NCBI RefSeq assembly: GCF_024172085.1
Contig: NZ_JAMZDZ010000001.1
Coordinates: 1-64,000, forward strand
Source: Hamadaea flava
GTDB lineage: Bacteria > Actinomycetota > Actinomycetes > Mycobacteriales > Micromonosporaceae
Length of the DNA: 64,000 nucleotides
Reading direction: 5' to 3'
Positions 53,614 through 61,711 of the stretch are shown in pieces (position 1 is the first letter of the stretch; every line of letters begins with the position of its first letter). The notes below the pieces were generated by a model that was not told where the DNA came from, did no database searches, and saw nothing but the letters and a program-made list of their open reading frames with translations. Position numbers and translations under genes: made by a program.

Positions 53614-54279
53614 TCAGTCGACGCCGATCAGTCGATCAGCGGGTACGGATGTGGGGGCGGCCGCGAAGGCCGGCTGTCGCCGTGCCCACCACAACAGCCC
53701 GATGTAGACGAGATCGAACGCGCTGCACAGAATGCCCAGCGTCAGGATGAACGCGGAATGCTCATAGGCGCCGAAGACGATCGTCGGCGCGAGCGTGCCG
53801 ATCCACTTCGCGACGGCGATGGTCATCGTCTGGCCGCGTACGCCCCGCCGGGCGGCGAACATCGCCACGAACAGCCCGGACATCAGCAGATTCTGCAGGA
53901 ACGCCGAATACCGCGACGCCAGGTGCCAGTCGAACTCGACGACGAACATCCACTGCACCAGGAACCCGGTGGCGAACACCAATACGCTGAATGCCGCGAA
54001 CATCGTCCCGGACAGGAAGTCGGGCAGCTCCCGGCGGCCGAAGCGCAGATACGTGTAGACGATGACGGCGTCGGCCACCGCCCAGACCACGTTCACCACG
54101 CCCTGCAACGACAGGCCGTCGAGCAGCCCGTGCAGGCCGTAGATCCACTCCCAGCCGATGTTCAACGCCAGCGCGACCAGGGGCATCGCGTACGTGCGCT
54201 GCTTCAGGCCGATCCGGATCGAGTCGAGGTAGACGATCGTCCACGCCAGACCGCTCAGCGCCGTGAGGAACGTGACCAT
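53614..54279 (-). CDS. Seven-helix membrane protein resembling Pyr4/PaxB-type terpene cyclases
   Basis: 221 residues, very hydrophobic, about seven membrane helices. Segments LNIGWEWIYG (Glu about 44) in helix 2 and CSAFDLVYIGLLW (Asp about 189) in the last helix sit where the catalytic acids of fungal Pyr4/PaxB cyclases lie. VADAVIVYTYLRFGRREL and a mid-protein FLQNLLMSGLFVAMF also resemble the family. Bacterial members include real terpene cyclases and uncharacterised proteins. No prenyltransferase is nearby, so cyclase activity is only a possibility. ATG 54279 has TACGCT 6 bases upstream. It follows the SMP-30 gene by 19 bases. Confidence 0.6.
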   Translation of the reverse strand: MVTFLTALSGLAWTIVYLDSIRIGLKQRTYAMPLVALALNIGWEWIYGLHGLLDGLSLQGVVNVVWAVADAVIVYTYLRFGRRELPDFLSGTMFAAFSVLVFATGFLVQWMFVVEFDWHLASRYSAFLQNLLMSGLFVAMFAARRGVRGQTMTIAVAKWIGTLAPTIVFGAYEHSAFILTLGILCSAFDLVYIGLLWWARRQPAFAAAPTSVPADRLIGVD

Positions 54280-54285
54280 CGCGGC

Positions 54286-54291
54286 AGCGTA
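54286..54291 (-). promoter_or_regulatory. Leaderless -10 box of the Pyr4/PaxB-like gene
   Basis: TACGCT on the minus strand, 6 bases before the ATG at 54279, lying between it and the SMP-30 gene. Confidence 0.4.
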
Positions 54292-54298
54292 GCGGAGT

Positions 54299-55141
54299 TC
54301 ACGGCCATCCGGCGCCCGGCACCGCGACCTCGGCGGCGAGCACCTGGCCGCTGCCCGGCCGCACCAGCTCGGTCGCGGTCATGCCCTGCCAGCCGGCCGC
54401 CGTGACGAACAGGGTCGTTCCGGCCGTCCCGCCGAGCACACAGGCGAACCCGCCGCGATCCAGCTCGATCGTCTGCCGGACCTCGCCGCCTTCGGCCACG
54501 CGTACGCAGCGGCGGTTGGGCACGTCGGCGTACCAGACGGCGTTCTCGGCGTCGACGCAGATGCCGTCGGGTGCGCCGTCGCCCAGATCGGCCCAGATCC
54601 GCCGGTTCGCCAGCGTGCCGTCCCTGGCGACGTCGAACCCCAGCAGGCAGTTGCGGAACGAGTCGGCCACGATCAGCGTCGAGTTGTCCGCCGTGACCGC
54701 CATCCCGTTGGGGAACAGGACGTCGTCGGCGACCTGGCGTACCTCGCCGTCCGGGGTCACCAGCACCACCCAGCCCGGCCGGGCCTGCTCGCCGGCCATC
54801 GGATCGAAATCGCCCCGGTTCACATAGACGTTGCCCCGGCCGTCGGCCACGACGTCGTTCCAGCCTGGCCGGCCGAGGTCGGCGTACGTGGCCAGCGAGC
54901 CGTCCGCGGCGCGGACGAGCAGCCGGCCCTCGGCCGAGTCGACGATCACCATTCGACCGTCCGGCAGCCACGCTGTGCAGAGGGGCAACGACGCGACGCG
55001 GGCGACCACCTCGCTCCGGCCCGCCGGGTCGGTCGCGACGACCTCACCCGCCGACCAGTCCGAGAAGTACAGCCGGTCGCCGTGCCATCGCGGGGACTCC
55101 ACCAGGCCCCGCCCGTCCAGCACCACGCGAGTCTCGTTCAT
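54299..55141 (-). CDS. SMP-30/gluconolactonase-like protein
   Basis: 280 residues of a six-bladed propeller. The metal residues of the family appear as Glu in LVESPRW (about 15), Asn in NDVVADGRGN and FPNGMAVT, and Asp in APDGICVD. The family hydrolyses sugar lactones and other esters with a calcium or zinc ion. No signal peptide. ATG 55141 has AAGGGTGG in place as Shine-Dalgarno. It diverges from an MFS exporter gene. Confidence 0.88.
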   Translation of the reverse strand: MNETRVVLDGRGLVESPRWHGDRLYFSDWSAGEVVATDPAGRSEVVARVASLPLCTAWLPDGRMVIVDSAEGRLLVRAADGSLATYADLGRPGWNDVVADGRGNVYVNRGDFDPMAGEQARPGWVVLVTPDGEVRQVADDVLFPNGMAVTADNSTLIVADSFRNCLLGFDVARDGTLANRRIWADLGDGAPDGICVDAENAVWYADVPNRRCVRVAEGGEVRQTIELDRGGFACVLGGTAGTTLFVTAAGWQGMTATELVRPGSGQVLAAEVAVPGAGWP

Positions 55142-55216
55142 TCGTGACCACCCTTTCGCACCGTCTCACCTGCTATACGAACGAGCCCCCGCGAAATCGA
55201 CGCCCACTCGCCCGGA

Positions 55217-55222
55217 TACCGT
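55217..55222 (+). promoter_or_regulatory. Leaderless -10 box of the MFS gene at 55230
   Basis: TACCGT, 7 bases before the ATG at 55230. Confidence 0.45.
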
Positions 55223-55229
55223 CGCGACC

Positions 55230-56462
55230 ATGGCAGACACCCCCCGGCCCGCCCCCTGGCCGCTGGCCAGCCTCCTGCTCGTCGCGGCCGGCACCTTCCT
55301 CTCGGTCACCACCGAGATGCTGCCCATGGGCCTGCTCAGCTCCATCGCCCATGACCTGCGCGTCAGTGAGCCCTCGGTCGGCCTGCTCGTCACCGGGTAC
55401 GCCCTGATGGTGGCGCTGTTCGCCGCGCCGCTCGGCCGGGCGACCGCCCGCCTGCCCCGGCGTGCGCTGTTCGTCGGCACCCTCATCGCGTACGCCGGAA
55501 GCAGCGTCCTGATGGCGGTTAGCGTGGCCTACCCGATCGCGGTGGCCGCGCGCCTGTTCGGCGGGCTGGCGCACGGGGTGTTCTGGGCGATGGTCGCCGG
55601 ATACGTGGCGCGACTGGTCCCACCGGAGCGGCTCGGCCGGGCGGTGACCGTCGTGTTCAGCGGCGGTACGGTGGCCGTCCTCGTCGGGGTGCCGCTGGGG
55701 ACCGGCCTCGGCGTCGCGATCGGCTGGCGGGCGTCGTTCCTCGCGCTCTCCGCGGCGACCGCGCTCGTCGCCCTGGCCGCGTCGCGGCTGCTGCCGCCGA
55801 TGCCGGGCGAGACCACCGCCACCGAGACCAGCCTGGTACGCGTACTGCGGACGCCGTCGGTGACGGTCGTCGCGATCACCACCGCGCTGACGATGCTCGG
55901 CTACTTCGCCTTCTACACCTACATCTCGCCGTTCCTGCAGGCCGCCGGGATCTCCGAGCAGGCGCTCGGCCCGGCGCTGTTCGGCTACGGCGTCGCCGGA
56001 GCGGTCGGCCTCTTCCTGGCCGGGATGCTGGTCGACCGGCGGCCCCGGCTGGCGATGCTGGCCGGCGGCGGCCTGCTCACCGGCGCCCTCGTCTTCCTCG
56101 GTGTCGTCCCGAACGGTGCCGCGCTCGCCGTCGTGGGGATCATGGCGGCTGGGCTCGCTCTGAACGGGTTGGCCGTGCTGGTGCAGGCGGCCATCCTCCG
56201 GGCCGCTCTACCGCAGGCGGGTGATACGGCGTCGGCGCTCAACGCCTCGGCGTTCAACATCGGCATCGGCGGCGGGGCCCTGCTCGGTGGGCAGGTCCTC
56301 GCCGCCTGGGGAACCGGCGCGCTCCCGGTGGTCGCCGCCGTCCTGACCGGGGCCGGGCTGGCCGGAGTCGTCTATGGACGGCGCGACGGCTTCCCGGCCC
56401 TCATCGAGACGGAACGCGATGCCGGCGCCCCCACCCAGGCCGCGCCGATCAGCGCATCGTGA
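55230..56462 (+). CDS. MFS transporter (DHA1-like, sugar or drug exporter)
   Basis: 410 residues, twelve predicted helices. The N-terminus PWPLASLLLVAAGTFLSVTTE leads into the DHA1-type LLSSIAHDLRVSEPSVGLLV. GYALMVALFAAPLGR (motif A region), LFGGLAHGVFWAMVAGYVAR and GVPLGTGLGVAIGWRASFL (motif C region) match AraJ/SotB-like exporters. It diverges from SMP-30. The substrate is unknown. ATG 55230 is set by the leaderless -10 box; the open frame continues upstream through the SMP-30 gene and is not real there. Confidence 0.88.
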   Translation: MADTPRPAPWPLASLLLVAAGTFLSVTTEMLPMGLLSSIAHDLRVSEPSVGLLVTGYALMVALFAAPLGRATARLPRRALFVGTLIAYAGSSVLMAVSVAYPIAVAARLFGGLAHGVFWAMVAGYVARLVPPERLGRAVTVVFSGGTVAVLVGVPLGTGLGVAIGWRASFLALSAATALVALAASRLLPPMPGETTATETSLVRVLRTPSVTVVAITTALTMLGYFAFYTYISPFLQAAGISEQALGPALFGYGVAGAVGLFLAGMLVDRRPRLAMLAGGGLLTGALVFLGVVPNGAALAVVGIMAAGLALNGLAVLVQAAILRAALPQAGDTASALNASAFNIGIGGGALLGGQVLAAWGTGALPVVAAVLTGAGLAGVVYGRRDGFPALIETERDAGAPTQAAPISAS

Positions 56463-56553
56463 GCACCACGAGGAGCGCGAGCGAGGCCAGGGCGGCGCCG
56501 AGCCCGTACGCCAGCGCCAGCACGACGCTGGTCTTCGGCAGGACGAAGGTCAC
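56449..56553 (-). CDS. Predicted 34-residue single-helix membrane protein
   Basis: A short frame that begins at GTG 56553, overlapping the stop of the PaiB-like gene by GTGA, as many coupled genes do. It codes a short polar start (VTFVLPKTS) and one membrane helix (VVLALAYGLGAALASLALLV). The end overlaps the MFS stop on the other strand. It matches nothing I know, but the coupling and composition favour a real micro-protein. Confidence 0.4.
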   Translation of the reverse strand: MTFVLPKTSVVLALAYGLGAALASLALLVVLTMR

Positions 56554-57173
56554 AGCCCGTTGTGCGTACGCATCGCAGCCGCGGCAACGGTGTCGCCCTG
56601 GCTCTCCAGACCCTCGACGACCCCGGCGACGTCGGCCGCCGAACGGTTCTGGCTGAGCTTGGCCTTGGCCTCGATCCGGCGGATGACCAGTTCCACTCCG
56701 ACGATCGCGCGCGCCTGGCCCGCGACGTACGCGGCCGGCGCGTCGTCCACCGACCACGGGTGCGGCCGTCCGGCCTCGTGGTGGTCGGTCAGCCGCCGGA
56801 CCAGCCCGGTCACCCACTCGGCGTCGTCGTGGACGACGAGGTCGCCGTAGACGTGGGCGGTCACGTAGTTCCACGTCGGCACCACCCGGCCGTGCTCGGC
56901 CTTCGAGGCGTACCAGGAGGGGGACACATACGCGTCCGGCCCGCGTACGATCACCAGCGCCTCGCCCAGGACCGGCAGCTTCCACTGATCGTTGGTACGC
57001 GCGACGTGCCCGAGCAGCGCGCCGTGCTCGCGCGCGGCCGGGTCGTAGAGGAACGGCAGCATCGTCGCGACGAGCCCGTCCGGGGTCGCGGTGATCAGAT
57101 CGGCCGCTCCGGGACGCCGCAGGAGCTCAGCGACGGTTGCGTCGTCTGCGGCGAAATGAGTTGGAATGTACAT
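56550..57173 (-). CDS. PaiB-like FMN-binding protein
   Basis: 207 residues of the PaiB/FMN-binding negative regulator family: MYIPTHFAADD, then LITATPDGLVATMLPFLYDP, then LLGHVARTNDQWKL, and PSWYASKAEHGRVVPTWNYV, the strongest signature. In Bacillus the family represses sporulation and protease genes; its biochemical role is unsettled. ATG 57173 has GAGGA upstream. Its stop overlaps the start of a small membrane protein gene. It diverges from the DUF326 gene. Confidence 0.88.
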   Translation of the reverse strand: MYIPTHFAADDATVAELLRRPGAADLITATPDGLVATMLPFLYDPAAREHGALLGHVARTNDQWKLPVLGEALVIVRGPDAYVSPSWYASKAEHGRVVPTWNYVTAHVYGDLVVHDDAEWVTGLVRRLTDHHEAGRPHPWSVDDAPAAYVAGQARAIVGVELVIRRIEAKAKLSQNRSAADVAGVVEGLESQGDTVAAAAMRTHNGL

Positions 57174-57263
57174 CGATGTCGTCCTCGCTCGAACGGCTGC
57201 GGCCTCCACCAGCCTGTCATACGGTGAGGGCTGACCTGACACCCGACGAGGGAGTGCCTGATC

Positions 57264-57617
57264 ATGGATCTGCACCACGACAACGGCACGATGGCGCTGG
57301 GGGTCTCGGCGGCCCTGGAGTGTCACCGGATCTGCGAGGAGACCATCAACTACAGCCTTCAGCAGGGCGGGCAGCACGCCGAGGCGGCGCACATCCGGCT
57401 GTTGACCGACTGCGCCGACATGTGCCGCATGGCGGCCGACTTCATGGCCCGGTCCTCGGAGTTCCACCCGGCCATCTGCACCTTGTGCGCCGACGTCTGC
57501 CGGCAGTGCGCTGCGGCGTGCGACGCGTTCGGCGACGACGTACAGATGCAGCGCTGCGCCGACGCCTGCCGTGAATGCGAGCGGTCGTGCCGTCAGATGG
57601 CGGTCGCGCACGCCTGA
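57264..57617 (+). CDS. Four-helix-bundle copper-binding protein (DUF326/Csp-like)
   Basis: 117 residues with cysteines spaced along helices: ALECHRICEETINYSL, LTDCADMCRMAADFM, ICTLCADVCRQCAAACDAF and CADACRECERSCRQM. This is the DUF326 pattern, shared with the copper-storage protein Csp. No signal peptide, so it should work in the cytoplasm, like Csp3. ATG 57264 has GAGGGAG nearby. Confidence 0.88.
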   Translation: MDLHHDNGTMALGVSAALECHRICEETINYSLQQGGQHAEAAHIRLLTDCADMCRMAADFMARSSEFHPAICTLCADVCRQCAAACDAFGDDVQMQRCADACRECERSCRQMAVAHA

Positions 57618-57658
57618 GCCCCAGTCGCCGGCCTAGTCGGCGGCCTCGGTCGTCAGCC

Positions 57659-58189
57659 TCACTCGTCCAGCGACAGCATCACCTTGCGCAGCAGGGTGTT
57701 GAGCTGGACCAATTCCTTTCCGGTCAGCGCGGAGAGCAGCCTGTTCTCCCGTTCCAGCCCTTCGGACAGGTGCCGCTGCCACACCGTACGCCCGGCGGCG
57801 GTGGGCCGGATCAGCACGCGGCGGCGGTCGTTCGGCTCGCTTTCGCGGGTGATCAGCCCCGCGCCCGCCAGCCGGTCCAGCCGGCTGGTCATCGCGGCGC
57901 GGGTGACGGCGGTGGCCTCGGCCAGTTGCCCCGGGGTCGCCTCGTTGGGATACGGCTGCACCATCAGCGCGTGCAGTGTCTTGTAGTCCTCGATGGTGAA
58001 CTCGGAGCCGGCGAACGCGGCGACGTCGTCTCGCCGCATCCGGCGCAGGATGTGGCCCATCCGGATCACCGCCGCCTCGACCTCGGGGGAGAAGGCCGGG
58101 TCGTCCCGGAGGTAGTCGGCCCAACGGGCGACGTGGTGGTCGGCGGCGTCGCGGTCCGATGCCCGGTCCGGTGCGGTCATGGAGTTCAT
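57659..58189 (-). CDS. MarR family transcriptional regulator of the MFS gene
   Basis: About 176 residues. MarR helices: FTIEDYKTLHALMVQPYPNE, TPGQLAEATAVTRAAMTSRL, DRLAGAGLITRESEPNDRRR with the DRR wing. It diverges from an MFS exporter gene with a clear 18-bp inverted repeat in the gap, so it is almost certainly an autoregulated repressor of that exporter. ATG 58189 or 58180 may be the start; neither has a good Shine-Dalgarno. Confidence 0.88.
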   Translation of the reverse strand: MNSMTAPDRASDRDAADHHVARWADYLRDDPAFSPEVEAAVIRMGHILRRMRRDDVAAFAGSEFTIEDYKTLHALMVQPYPNEATPGQLAEATAVTRAAMTSRLDRLAGAGLITRESEPNDRRRVLIRPTAAGRTVWQRHLSEGLERENRLLSALTGKELVQLNTLLRKVMLSLDE

Positions 58190-58231
58190 GATGGCAGGTC
58201 GCCGACCGCCTGGGCGGCGTCCGATAATTAG

Positions 58232-58261
58232 TTGTCGAATAGTTCGATGGTGAACTACTCT
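58232..58261 (+). promoter_or_regulatory. Leaderless promoter of the MFS exporter at 58269
   Basis: TTGTCG (58232-58237) and TACTCT (58256-58261), 18 bases apart; the -10 box is 7 bases from the ATG at 58269. The MarR operator lies between the two boxes. Confidence 0.55.
58240..58257. promoter_or_regulatory. MarR operator
   Basis: TAGTTC and GAACTA, perfectly inverted, flank a 6-base spacer. It lies in the spacer of the MFS promoter and just upstream of the MarR gene, so binding would repress both. Confidence 0.6.
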
Positions 58262-58268
58262 ACGCGGC

Positions 58269-59498
58269 ATGAAACAGATGAGCCGCGACTTCCGGCTGCT
58301 CGCCGCCGGGCAGGGACTGTCCTGGCTGGGCAACGGCTTCCAGACCGTCGCCCTCGCGGTGGCGATCCTGCTCGCGGGCGGCGGCGCCGGCGACCTCGGC
58401 CTGGTCATGGCGGCCTCGGTGGTCGCCATGCTCTGCGGCACGCTCTTCGGTGGTGTCTGGGCCGACCGGATGCAGCCCCAGCGGGTCATGGTCCTCTCCG
58501 ATGTCGTACGGGCGGTCGCCGCGACCGGCATCGCGCTCGTGTTCGGCACCGGTCACTACGCGTTGCCGCTCGTCATGGCGTTCGCCGCGATCTCCGCCGG
58601 GGCCGGGGCGTTCTTCGGGCCCGCGTTCACCTCCCTCAAGCCGATGCTCGTCCCGGCCGATCGGCGGCAGTCGGCCAACGCGACGCTCAGTCTCCTGCAG
58701 ACCACCTGCGCCGTCATCGGACCGGCGTTGGGCGGTCTCGTCGTCGCCCGGTTCGGCGCGACGACCGGTTTCGCCGTGAACGCGTTCAGCTTCGCGGTCT
58801 CCACCGTGACCGCGCTGCTCATCCGGGCCCGCGTCACGCGTCCGCCCCGGCAGGGGATGCTGCGCGAGCTCGGCGCGGGCTGGCTGGAGATCCGGCGGCG
58901 CGACTGGCTGCTGGTGGGCGTACTGGCGGCGACGGTGTATCACATCGCCAACGGCGTGGTCCTCGTCCTGATTCAGGTCCTGGCGATCGAGCGGCTCGGC
59001 GGCGCGAGCGCGGCCGGTCTCGTCGCGGCGGCGGAGGGACTCGGCGGGGTGGTCGGCGCGGCTGTCGGCATGCGCTTCAAACCCCGGCGGCTGCTGCGCG
59101 CCGGCTGGCTCACCCTCATGTTGATGCCGGTCTGGGTCCTGGTGTACGTGTGGCCGGGCGTCCTCACCGCCGTCGCGGCTGGAGCGGTCGTCGGGTACGC
59201 CGGCCTCGCGTTCTTCTCGGTCGCCTGGGAAACCGCGCTGCAGGACCACATCCCGCACGACCGGCTGGCCAGGGTCGCGTCCTGGGACATGCTGACCTCG
59301 TTCCTGGCCATGCCGCTCGGCAACGCTTTGGCCGGTCCGCTGGCCTCGGCCTTCGGCTACGACCCCGTTCTGGTGGTCTGCGCGATCGTGCTGCTCGGTG
59401 CGAGCGTCACTCCACTGGCGGTCGCGGGCTCGCGCCGCCTGACGCGATCCACTGTGGAGACAGCGGCGGCTCCTGAGCCCGCTACGGCCTCCGTGTGA
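58269..59498 (+). CDS. MFS transporter (DHA3-like drug exporter)
   Basis: 409 residues and about twelve helices. The N-terminus RDFRLLAAGQGLSWLGNGFQ is typical of DHA3/MFS_3 members of the macrolide-exporter type, followed by GTLFGGVWADRMQPQRVMVL (motif A), TLSLLQTTCAVIGPALGGLV (motif C) and a conserved NAFSFAVSTVTALLIR. The gene is leaderless, controlled by the divergent MarR. It should export a hydrophobic toxin or antibiotic that also binds MarR. Confidence 0.9.
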   Translation: MKQMSRDFRLLAAGQGLSWLGNGFQTVALAVAILLAGGGAGDLGLVMAASVVAMLCGTLFGGVWADRMQPQRVMVLSDVVRAVAATGIALVFGTGHYALPLVMAFAAISAGAGAFFGPAFTSLKPMLVPADRRQSANATLSLLQTTCAVIGPALGGLVVARFGATTGFAVNAFSFAVSTVTALLIRARVTRPPRQGMLRELGAGWLEIRRRDWLLVGVLAATVYHIANGVVLVLIQVLAIERLGGASAAGLVAAAEGLGGVVGAAVGMRFKPRRLLRAGWLTLMLMPVWVLVYVWPGVLTAVAAGAVVGYAGLAFFSVAWETALQDHIPHDRLARVASWDMLTSFLAMPLGNALAGPLASAFGYDPVLVVCAIVLLGASVTPLAVAGSRRLTRSTVETAAAPEPATASV

Positions 59499-59666
59499 CC
59501 AGGTATGCGAACTCCATCGACTAACGCGAGGTGGTGAGCCTAGTTCGTCTGCGTACATCCGGATGTGCCGATGTCCGTTCGGGCCGTGCCGCTGCTGGGG
59601 GACGCTGAAGGTGAAGCGGAACGCGAATCGGTGGTGCCCAGCCGGACATCGCCTGGAGGCATGGGA

Positions 59667-60293
59667 GTGGAAGTGTACGCACGTTCAACAACCCTGATCA
59701 CGGATCCGTCGTCGATCGACCGGGCTGTCGCGCTCGTACGCGACGAGGTCATGCCCGAGCTGATGGAGTTCGACGGCTGCCTTGGCCTGTCGTGCCTGAT
59801 CGAGCGGGATTCCGGGCGCTGCATCGCGACCTCGGCCTGGCAGACCTTGGCCACCATGAAGGCGAGCGAGGAGGACGTCTCGCAGATTCGGAGTCAGCTG
59901 ACCGCCCGGCTGGGAGCCATCGGGCTGCTGGTCCAGGAATGGGACATCCCGGTTATGCATCGCGCCCAACCGGCCCCGGCCGGCGCGTACGCCCGGCTGT
60001 CGTGGCTGCGGGGCGAACCGGAGAACATCGACAACGCGGTCGAGTCGTTCAAGTCGGTGATTCCGATGATCGACGACATGCCGGGCTTCTGCAGCGCCAG
60101 CCTGCTGATCGACGGCGACATCGGTCAGGCCGTGTCGACGGTGGTGTACGAGAGCTCGGAAGCGGTGGCGCGGTCCCGCGAGGTGGCCCAGATGCTGCGG
60201 AGCCGGGTCGCGCAGCAGGCCGGCGCGGACATCGTCGAGGTGGCGGAGTTCGAGCTGGCGCTGGCCCATCTGCGGGTTCCCGAAATGGTCTGA
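59667..60293 (+). CDS. Protein with two ABM-like (dimeric alpha-beta barrel) domains
   Basis: About 208 residues made of two similar halves. Each has an antibiotic-biosynthesis-monooxygenase-like shape: a first strand (YARSTTLITDPSSIDRAVAL; YARLSWLRGEPENIDNAVES), a helix, then a strand with a Gly-rich turn (LGLSCLIERDSG; CSASLLIDGDIG). A single chain may thus mimic the usual dimer. No catalytic residues can be named. GTG 59667 is seven bases from GGAGG; ATG 59661 and GTG 59673 are close alternatives. Confidence 0.65.
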   Translation: MEVYARSTTLITDPSSIDRAVALVRDEVMPELMEFDGCLGLSCLIERDSGRCIATSAWQTLATMKASEEDVSQIRSQLTARLGAIGLLVQEWDIPVMHRAQPAPAGAYARLSWLRGEPENIDNAVESFKSVIPMIDDMPGFCSASLLIDGDIGQAVSTVVYESSEAVARSREVAQMLRSRVAQQAGADIVEVAEFELALAHLRVPEMV

Positions 60294-60337
60294 CGCCTTG
60301 GATTGAAGGCTTGGATTGAAGGCTTGATCTGAGACTT

Positions 60338-60372
60338 CCGATGAGGTCGCCCCGGCTGGGCGGCCTCATCGG
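60338..60372 (+). terminator. Strong terminator after the ABM-like gene
   Basis: Arms CCGATGAGG...CGCCC (60338-60352) and GGGCG...CCTCATCGG (60358-60372) form a 15-bp stem with one G-T pair and a 5-base loop. No T-run follows, as is common in high-GC actinobacteria. Confidence 0.65.
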
Positions 60373-60399
60373 TGATCCGAAGCGGCGCGACGTGCGGGC

Positions 60400-60405
60400 T
60401 ACAGT
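60400..60405 (+). promoter_or_regulatory. Leaderless -10 box of the methyltransferase gene at 60412
   Basis: TACAGT, 6 bases before the ATG at 60412. Confidence 0.45.
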
Positions 60406-60411
60406 GGCTCG

Positions 60412-61191
60412 ATGGATCTTGAAGATCGCAAGTTGCACAGCTCCTCGTTCGGCGCGGCGGCGACCGCGTACGCCGAGCACCGCCCGGACTATGCGCAGGC
60501 GGCGCTGCGATGGGTGCTGGACCTCGCGCCCGGTACGCGAGTGCTCGACCTCGGCGCGGGCACGGGCAAGCTGACCGCCACGTTGATCGACCTGGGCGTG
60601 GACGTCGTCGCGGTCGAGCCCGACCCGCAGATGCTGGCCGAGCTGCGCCGTGGACTGCCCGGCGTACGGGCGCTGCCGGGGAGCGCCGAGCAGATCCCGC
60701 TGCCGGACGCGTCCGTCGACGCGGTGGTGGCCGGAAACGCCATGCACTGGTTCGACATGGCCGTCGCCGGGCCGGAGATCGCCCGCGTCCTGGCGCCAGG
60801 CGGAGTCCTGGCCGGGTTGTGGAACGTGATCGACGACCGGGTCGGCTGGGCCGCCGGGCTCGAACAGGTCAGCGGGCCGGCGGCGATCGGCCCGCGCGAC
60901 ACGTTCGGCGCCTGGCGGGCCGCGACGGCGAAGCTGCACCTGACCCGGGACGGCGCGCCCGCCGGGTTCGGCTCGCCGGAGCAGGCCGAGTTCCCGCACG
61001 GGCAGCGGCGTACCGCCGATTCGCTCGTCGCTACCCTCGGGACGCGGGCCGGCATGCTGGTCATGCCGGAGACGGACCGGGCGGCCCGGCTGAGCGAGAT
61101 CCGGGCCTACCTCGCTGGGCGGCCCGAGACCGCCGACGGGGACTTCACCCTTCCGATGCTGACCGGCGTGCTCCGCGTACGCCGCACCTAG
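60412..61191 (+). CDS. Class I SAM-dependent methyltransferase
   Basis: 259 residues. Motif I is VLDLGAGTGKLTATL (SAM-binding glycine loop), motif post-I VAVEPDP, and GSAEQIPLPDASVDAVV the acidic loop of the UbiE/Methyltransf_11 family. NAMHWFD and VLAPGGVLAGLWN complete the core. The N-terminal FGAAATAYAEHRPDYAQAAL is typical of the same group. The substrate is unknown. It converges with a frameshifted membrane gene, overlapping it by 4 bases. Confidence 0.9.
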   Translation: MDLEDRKLHSSSFGAAATAYAEHRPDYAQAALRWVLDLAPGTRVLDLGAGTGKLTATLIDLGVDVVAVEPDPQMLAELRRGLPGVRALPGSAEQIPLPDASVDAVVAGNAMHWFDMAVAGPEIARVLAPGGVLAGLWNVIDDRVGWAAGLEQVSGPAAIGPRDTFGAWRAATAKLHLTRDGAPAGFGSPEQAEFPHGQRRTADSLVATLGTRAGMLVMPETDRAARLSEIRAYLAGRPETADGDFTLPMLTGVLRVRRT

Positions 61192-61605
61192 GCCGCAACC
61201 AGGTCGGACCGCTTCGGCTGGACCAGCTGGACCGCGGCGATCAGCCCGACGACGGTTCCGCTGAGCAGCCGCAACAGGGAAACCAACCCGAGCAGGCCCA
61301 TCGGCCCGCCGTCAGCGGCCAGCGGCGAGTCGACCACCAGATTGAGCGTCAGCCACAGGCCCCAGGCGAAGGAGGCACCGGAACCGAGCCAGGTCAGCGT
61401 GAGGGCAGTCCACGTCGGGCCGCCCTTCATGCGGTGCAGTCCGACCGCGCCGGCCATCGACAGCAGCCCGAACACGGCCATCAGGAACCGGCCGCTGAAG
61501 CTGGTAGATCCGGCGGGGAGGCCCACGTCGCCGCCTAGCCCTCACCAGGTACGGCAGGGCGGCGGCCACGGCCGCGTACGCCGCGATGTGCTTGGCTTTC
61601 GTCAT
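61188..61605 (-). pseudogene. Frameshifted membrane protein gene
   Basis: From ATG 61605 the frame reads MTKAKHIAAYAAVAAALPYL, a typical actinobacterial membrane-protein start, then loses sense. A second frame from about 61540 continues GLGGDVGLPAGSTSFSGRFL and runs through three membrane helices to 61188. In the family the ALPYL stretch is followed closely by such a GLPAG segment, so the two frames look like one gene broken by a small indel near 61540-61550. A downstream GTG (61526) could still make the last 112 residues. It could also be a base-call error. Confidence 0.5.
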
Positions 61606-61711
61606 GCGCCCAGCGTCGTCGTGGGTTGAGCCCGACGACTCCCCAGCGCGCGGGATGCGACCTCGCTCGGATGGGGGATCCTCAGTCAGGGATGACGAGC
61701 CGGCGGAATGT

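Noticed and set aside
60298-60325. Direct repeat of TTGGATTGAAGGC after the ABM-like gene
   Set aside because: Two short copies adjacent to one another are most simply a local duplication; no function or wider pattern could be supported.
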